Positions 18,101 through 20,014 of a DNA stretch of 20,014 nucleotides are shown here, piece after piece; position 1 is the stretch's first letter, and the number at the start of each line of letters is the position of its first letter. The DNA is from Paramacrobiotus richtersi. Its lineage: Eukaryota; Tardigrada; Eutardigrada; Parachela; Macrobiotidae. Made by a program: the position numbers and the translations under genes. The DNA lies in assembly GCA_034698045.1 (NCBI GenBank), contig JAQGAU010001303.1:1-20014 (forward strand), given 5' to 3'. The notes beneath the pieces are model-generated. The model had not been told where the DNA came from. It ran no database searches and saw only the letters and a program-made list of their open reading frames with translations.

Positions 18101-18157
18101 TTTACAGTGATCGTATCACAGAGATTTATTGAGATTTACTAGCTCAGATAAGCGCTA
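18101..18157 (+). promoter_or_regulatory. Conserved upstream block of LRR copy C with GATA-type motif
   Basis: This matches 7619-7680 upstream of LRR copy A: TTTACAGTGATCGTATCACAG, then GAGATTTACTAGCTCAGATAAGCGCT. It contains the GATA consensus AGATAAG and lies about 85-140 bp before the first possible start codon. Probably core promoter or 5' UTR shared by the paralogs. Confidence 0.45.
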
Positions 18158-18239
18158 CTTCATGCCACCGGTGGATACATTTGCCTTCTGGTTCTGTACG
18201 AGTATGTAAGAACTGAAGGCTCACTTTCTTATCTGCTGC

Positions 18240-19479
18240 ATGGCCTGGAATGTTACCATATCGTGCCTATCTTTTCATTCAACTACAACAATCATGACGG
18301 CGGTTTGGCAGTTAATTAGACGTTGGATCGTTCTTTTGTGCGTACGAATTTCCTTGGCCGGCGTACCGCTTGCACGATGCCGCGATACCGGGGCCACTTT
18401 TTCATGCAACGGAATGGCGGCTTATTTTGATTTCCCACCCGATTCAGGCGAAGACCGTATTCCGCAACACATCGAGAAAATCATTATTCGGTGTCCTACC
18501 ACGCAGGATCACAGAAGTTTACTCACTAGGCGAATCCCCAACTACTGCAATACGCTCCACGGCCAGGAATCAATTCCACGCCGCACTAGTCTATCGGCAG
18601 TGGAATTAAGAGGATTTAAATCAGCCGACGGGAATAGAATTCCACTAGACTTTTTTCTGGTCTGGATCAAAGATCAGTTAACTACGCTATCGATTCACTA
18701 TTCCAGAATTGGCTATCTGGATGGGGCATTCTTTTATGGATTTAATTCGCTGGTGAATTTGAACCTGGCTGCTAACGATATAGAAAGTATTGATCCTGAC
18801 ACGTTTCTGCCACTGGGAAATCTTATTAATCCTGGAGAAAACCTGCGGAAACTTCACCTTGGGAATAACCGAATTCAGGAACTAGATTTTGCGGCGTTTC
18901 AATATATGGCAAAATCTTTGGTAAATCAATCCGACTAGCAGAATTTAGCGCATTGTAGATTTTTTACAAAATCAGAATCGTATGAAGTACGAGCTGTCTA
19001 CTTGAGTTGAAACAGTTTTTAGGCAACAGACTGTGACAGTTTTGCGGTACACGGTGATTGGTATATCTGTTTCGGAGAAATTTGTTTAATATTTAATATT
19101 ATACTAACTATCCGTTTCTTTGTAGTCATCACTCATTATTCAGCAGCAGTCTCCGGGATTACGGTTCCTAAACAACAGCGGTCCACATTTTCGGTTACGG
19201 ATGGATACACTCCATATGCAAAGCAACCGCCTGCAATTCATTCCGAAGCAAATTTTGAACATGATTCATCCAAGAAATGCTAGCAACTTCTCCTTCAATC
19301 TCCAGTATAATAAGTTCTGCCCTTCTTCCAGCGACTGCTCCTGCTGCGAAATGGAAGAGTTCGTTCGATGGGCGCTTCAAATACGGTCAGACGCATCGCG
19401 TGCTCTCCATACTTGTGGGGAACTTCAAGTTAAGCAAGCTGCTGAAACATCGGCCTTGATTAAATACCGAAATTATTAA
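18240..19479 (+). CDS. Secreted leucine-rich-repeat protein, copy C (two exons, intact)
   Basis: Exon 1 is 18240-18920 and exon 2 is 19126-19479. The 205-bp intron has donor TTG|GTAAAT and acceptor TTTGTAG in phase 0, giving 344 residues, or 326 from the ATG at 18294, which is conserved with copy A and begins a better signal peptide (core WIVLLCVRISLA). From 18294 the features are: cleavage near residues 22-23; Cys-bearing N-terminal region with C29, C38, C67 and C85; LRRs near 127-150 (LTTLSIHYSRIGYLDGAFF), 152-175 (LVNLNLAANDIESIDPDTF) and 184-205 (LRKLHLGNNRIQELDFAAF); then in exon 2 a weak repeat (LQFIPKQILNMI) and an LRRCT-like cap with CPSSSDCSCCEMEEFVRW and a later Cys. There is no transmembrane segment or GPI signal, so it is probably secreted. 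It is a member of a local family with copies A and B; binding partner unknown. Confidence 0.85.
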
Positions 19480-19636
19480 CACTCACCAAATTAAGCACTT
19501 TAAATACGTGTCATTTCCTAGTGCGCCTCAGAGGCCAGCCAATCAAATATGGCTAACACGCCTTAAAACCGAGACTGAACTGGGATAGCAAGGTCTTGCG
19601 CGAAATTTATGCAACGTTCCTAAAAATAGATTATCC

Positions 19637-20014
19637 CTATTCAAGGTAAAGCAAAATGAAAGAGCGCAGAGAATTCCTCAAATTGCTACCTTCTACACGC
19701 AGGCGAGTCACGTTTTTACTGGGTCGGCCCATTAACAACATCATTTTTCTCAACAGTGGACGAACTACGTGTAACGTGTGAGCACGCGCTGAGCTGAGCG
19801 ACTCGCTTCTTGGACTGAAAATGTATCGTAAATGCGAGTTCTTACAGTATGTATGGCAGAAATTCCAGTCCAGGATGTTGCTTCTGGACACCGTGATTAG
19901 GCAAGCAACAACAGATGATAAAACATCCTTTACACATACTCTCGAGTCCGTATCAGTTTGCACTGGTTCAGCTGGGTCTTTGATCAACGCGTCATCACTA
20001 ACATACACCGTTTC
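19637..20014 (-). CDS. Possible partial exon at right edge, unrecognised
   Basis: A minus-strand frame is open from the window edge to a stop at 19637-19639. Its first part (DPAEPVQTDTDSRVCVKDVL, then ILDWNFCHTYC) looks more protein-like than the later Arg/Ser/Leu-rich part. A donor-like ACT|GTAAGA at about 19845 would end the coding part there. No ATG is evident and no family is recognised. Confidence 0.22.
   Translation of the reverse strand, partial: ETVYVSDDALIKDPAEPVQTDTDSRVCVKDVLSSVVACLITVSRSNILDWNFCHTYCKNSHLRYIFSPRSESLSSARAHTLHVVRPLLRKMMLLMGRPSKNVTRLRVEGSNLRNSLRSFILLYLE

Overview
The window looks like genomic DNA of an invertebrate animal. The genes carry short spliceosomal introns (57, 139, 205, 243 and 441 bp are supported here), and there are no bacterial-style operons. 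The transposons are eukaryotic: a tyrosine-recombinase (YR) retrotransposon, a CR1/Jockey-type LINE and a foldback MITE. The local families (MATH-BTB proteins, secreted leucine-rich-repeat proteins) are metazoan in character. A tardigrade-like genome would fit, but that is an impression and not something the sequence proves.

Layout, left to right. (1) 1-3051: a 5'-truncated DIRS-superfamily YR retrotransposon. It has a broken RT/RNase H region, an apparently intact tyrosine recombinase, and a right end organised as B1-A2-B2 (275 bp, 451 bp, 275 bp), as in Ngaro/PAT elements. Bases 1-200 are a separate minus-strand coiled-coil fragment abutting the truncated RT. (2) 3052-5754: a MATH-BTB gene remnant whose MATH exon is split by a 5'-truncated LINE (3161-4524), and whose 3' end is frameshifted. 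(3) 6466-6730: a second MATH exon, also broken and lacking its BTB part. (4) 7619-9050: a secreted LRR gene (copy A) with a recognisable upstream block, two exons and one frameshift. (5) 10747-14337, minus strand: the largest gene. Two ORFs that look separate join through a consensus, phase-matched 441-bp intron into one 1030-codon, three-exon gene: a multi-pass membrane protein (weakly XK-related-like) with a ~440-residue C-terminal region I do not recognise. (6) 14861-15500: a 640-bp palindromic foldback element with TAAGG termini and a possible 5-bp target duplication. (7) 17262-17435 and 18101-19479: a decayed C-terminal fragment (copy B) and an intact secreted LRR gene (copy C), paralogous to copy A.

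The window records gene-family birth and death: tandem MATH-BTB and LRR copies at different stages of decay among transposons. The intact protein-coding units I am most confident in are the YR recombinase, the minus-strand membrane protein gene and LRR copy C. Long stretches at 5755-6465, 6731-7618, 9494-10746, 14338-14860 and 15501-16755 show no convincing gene.
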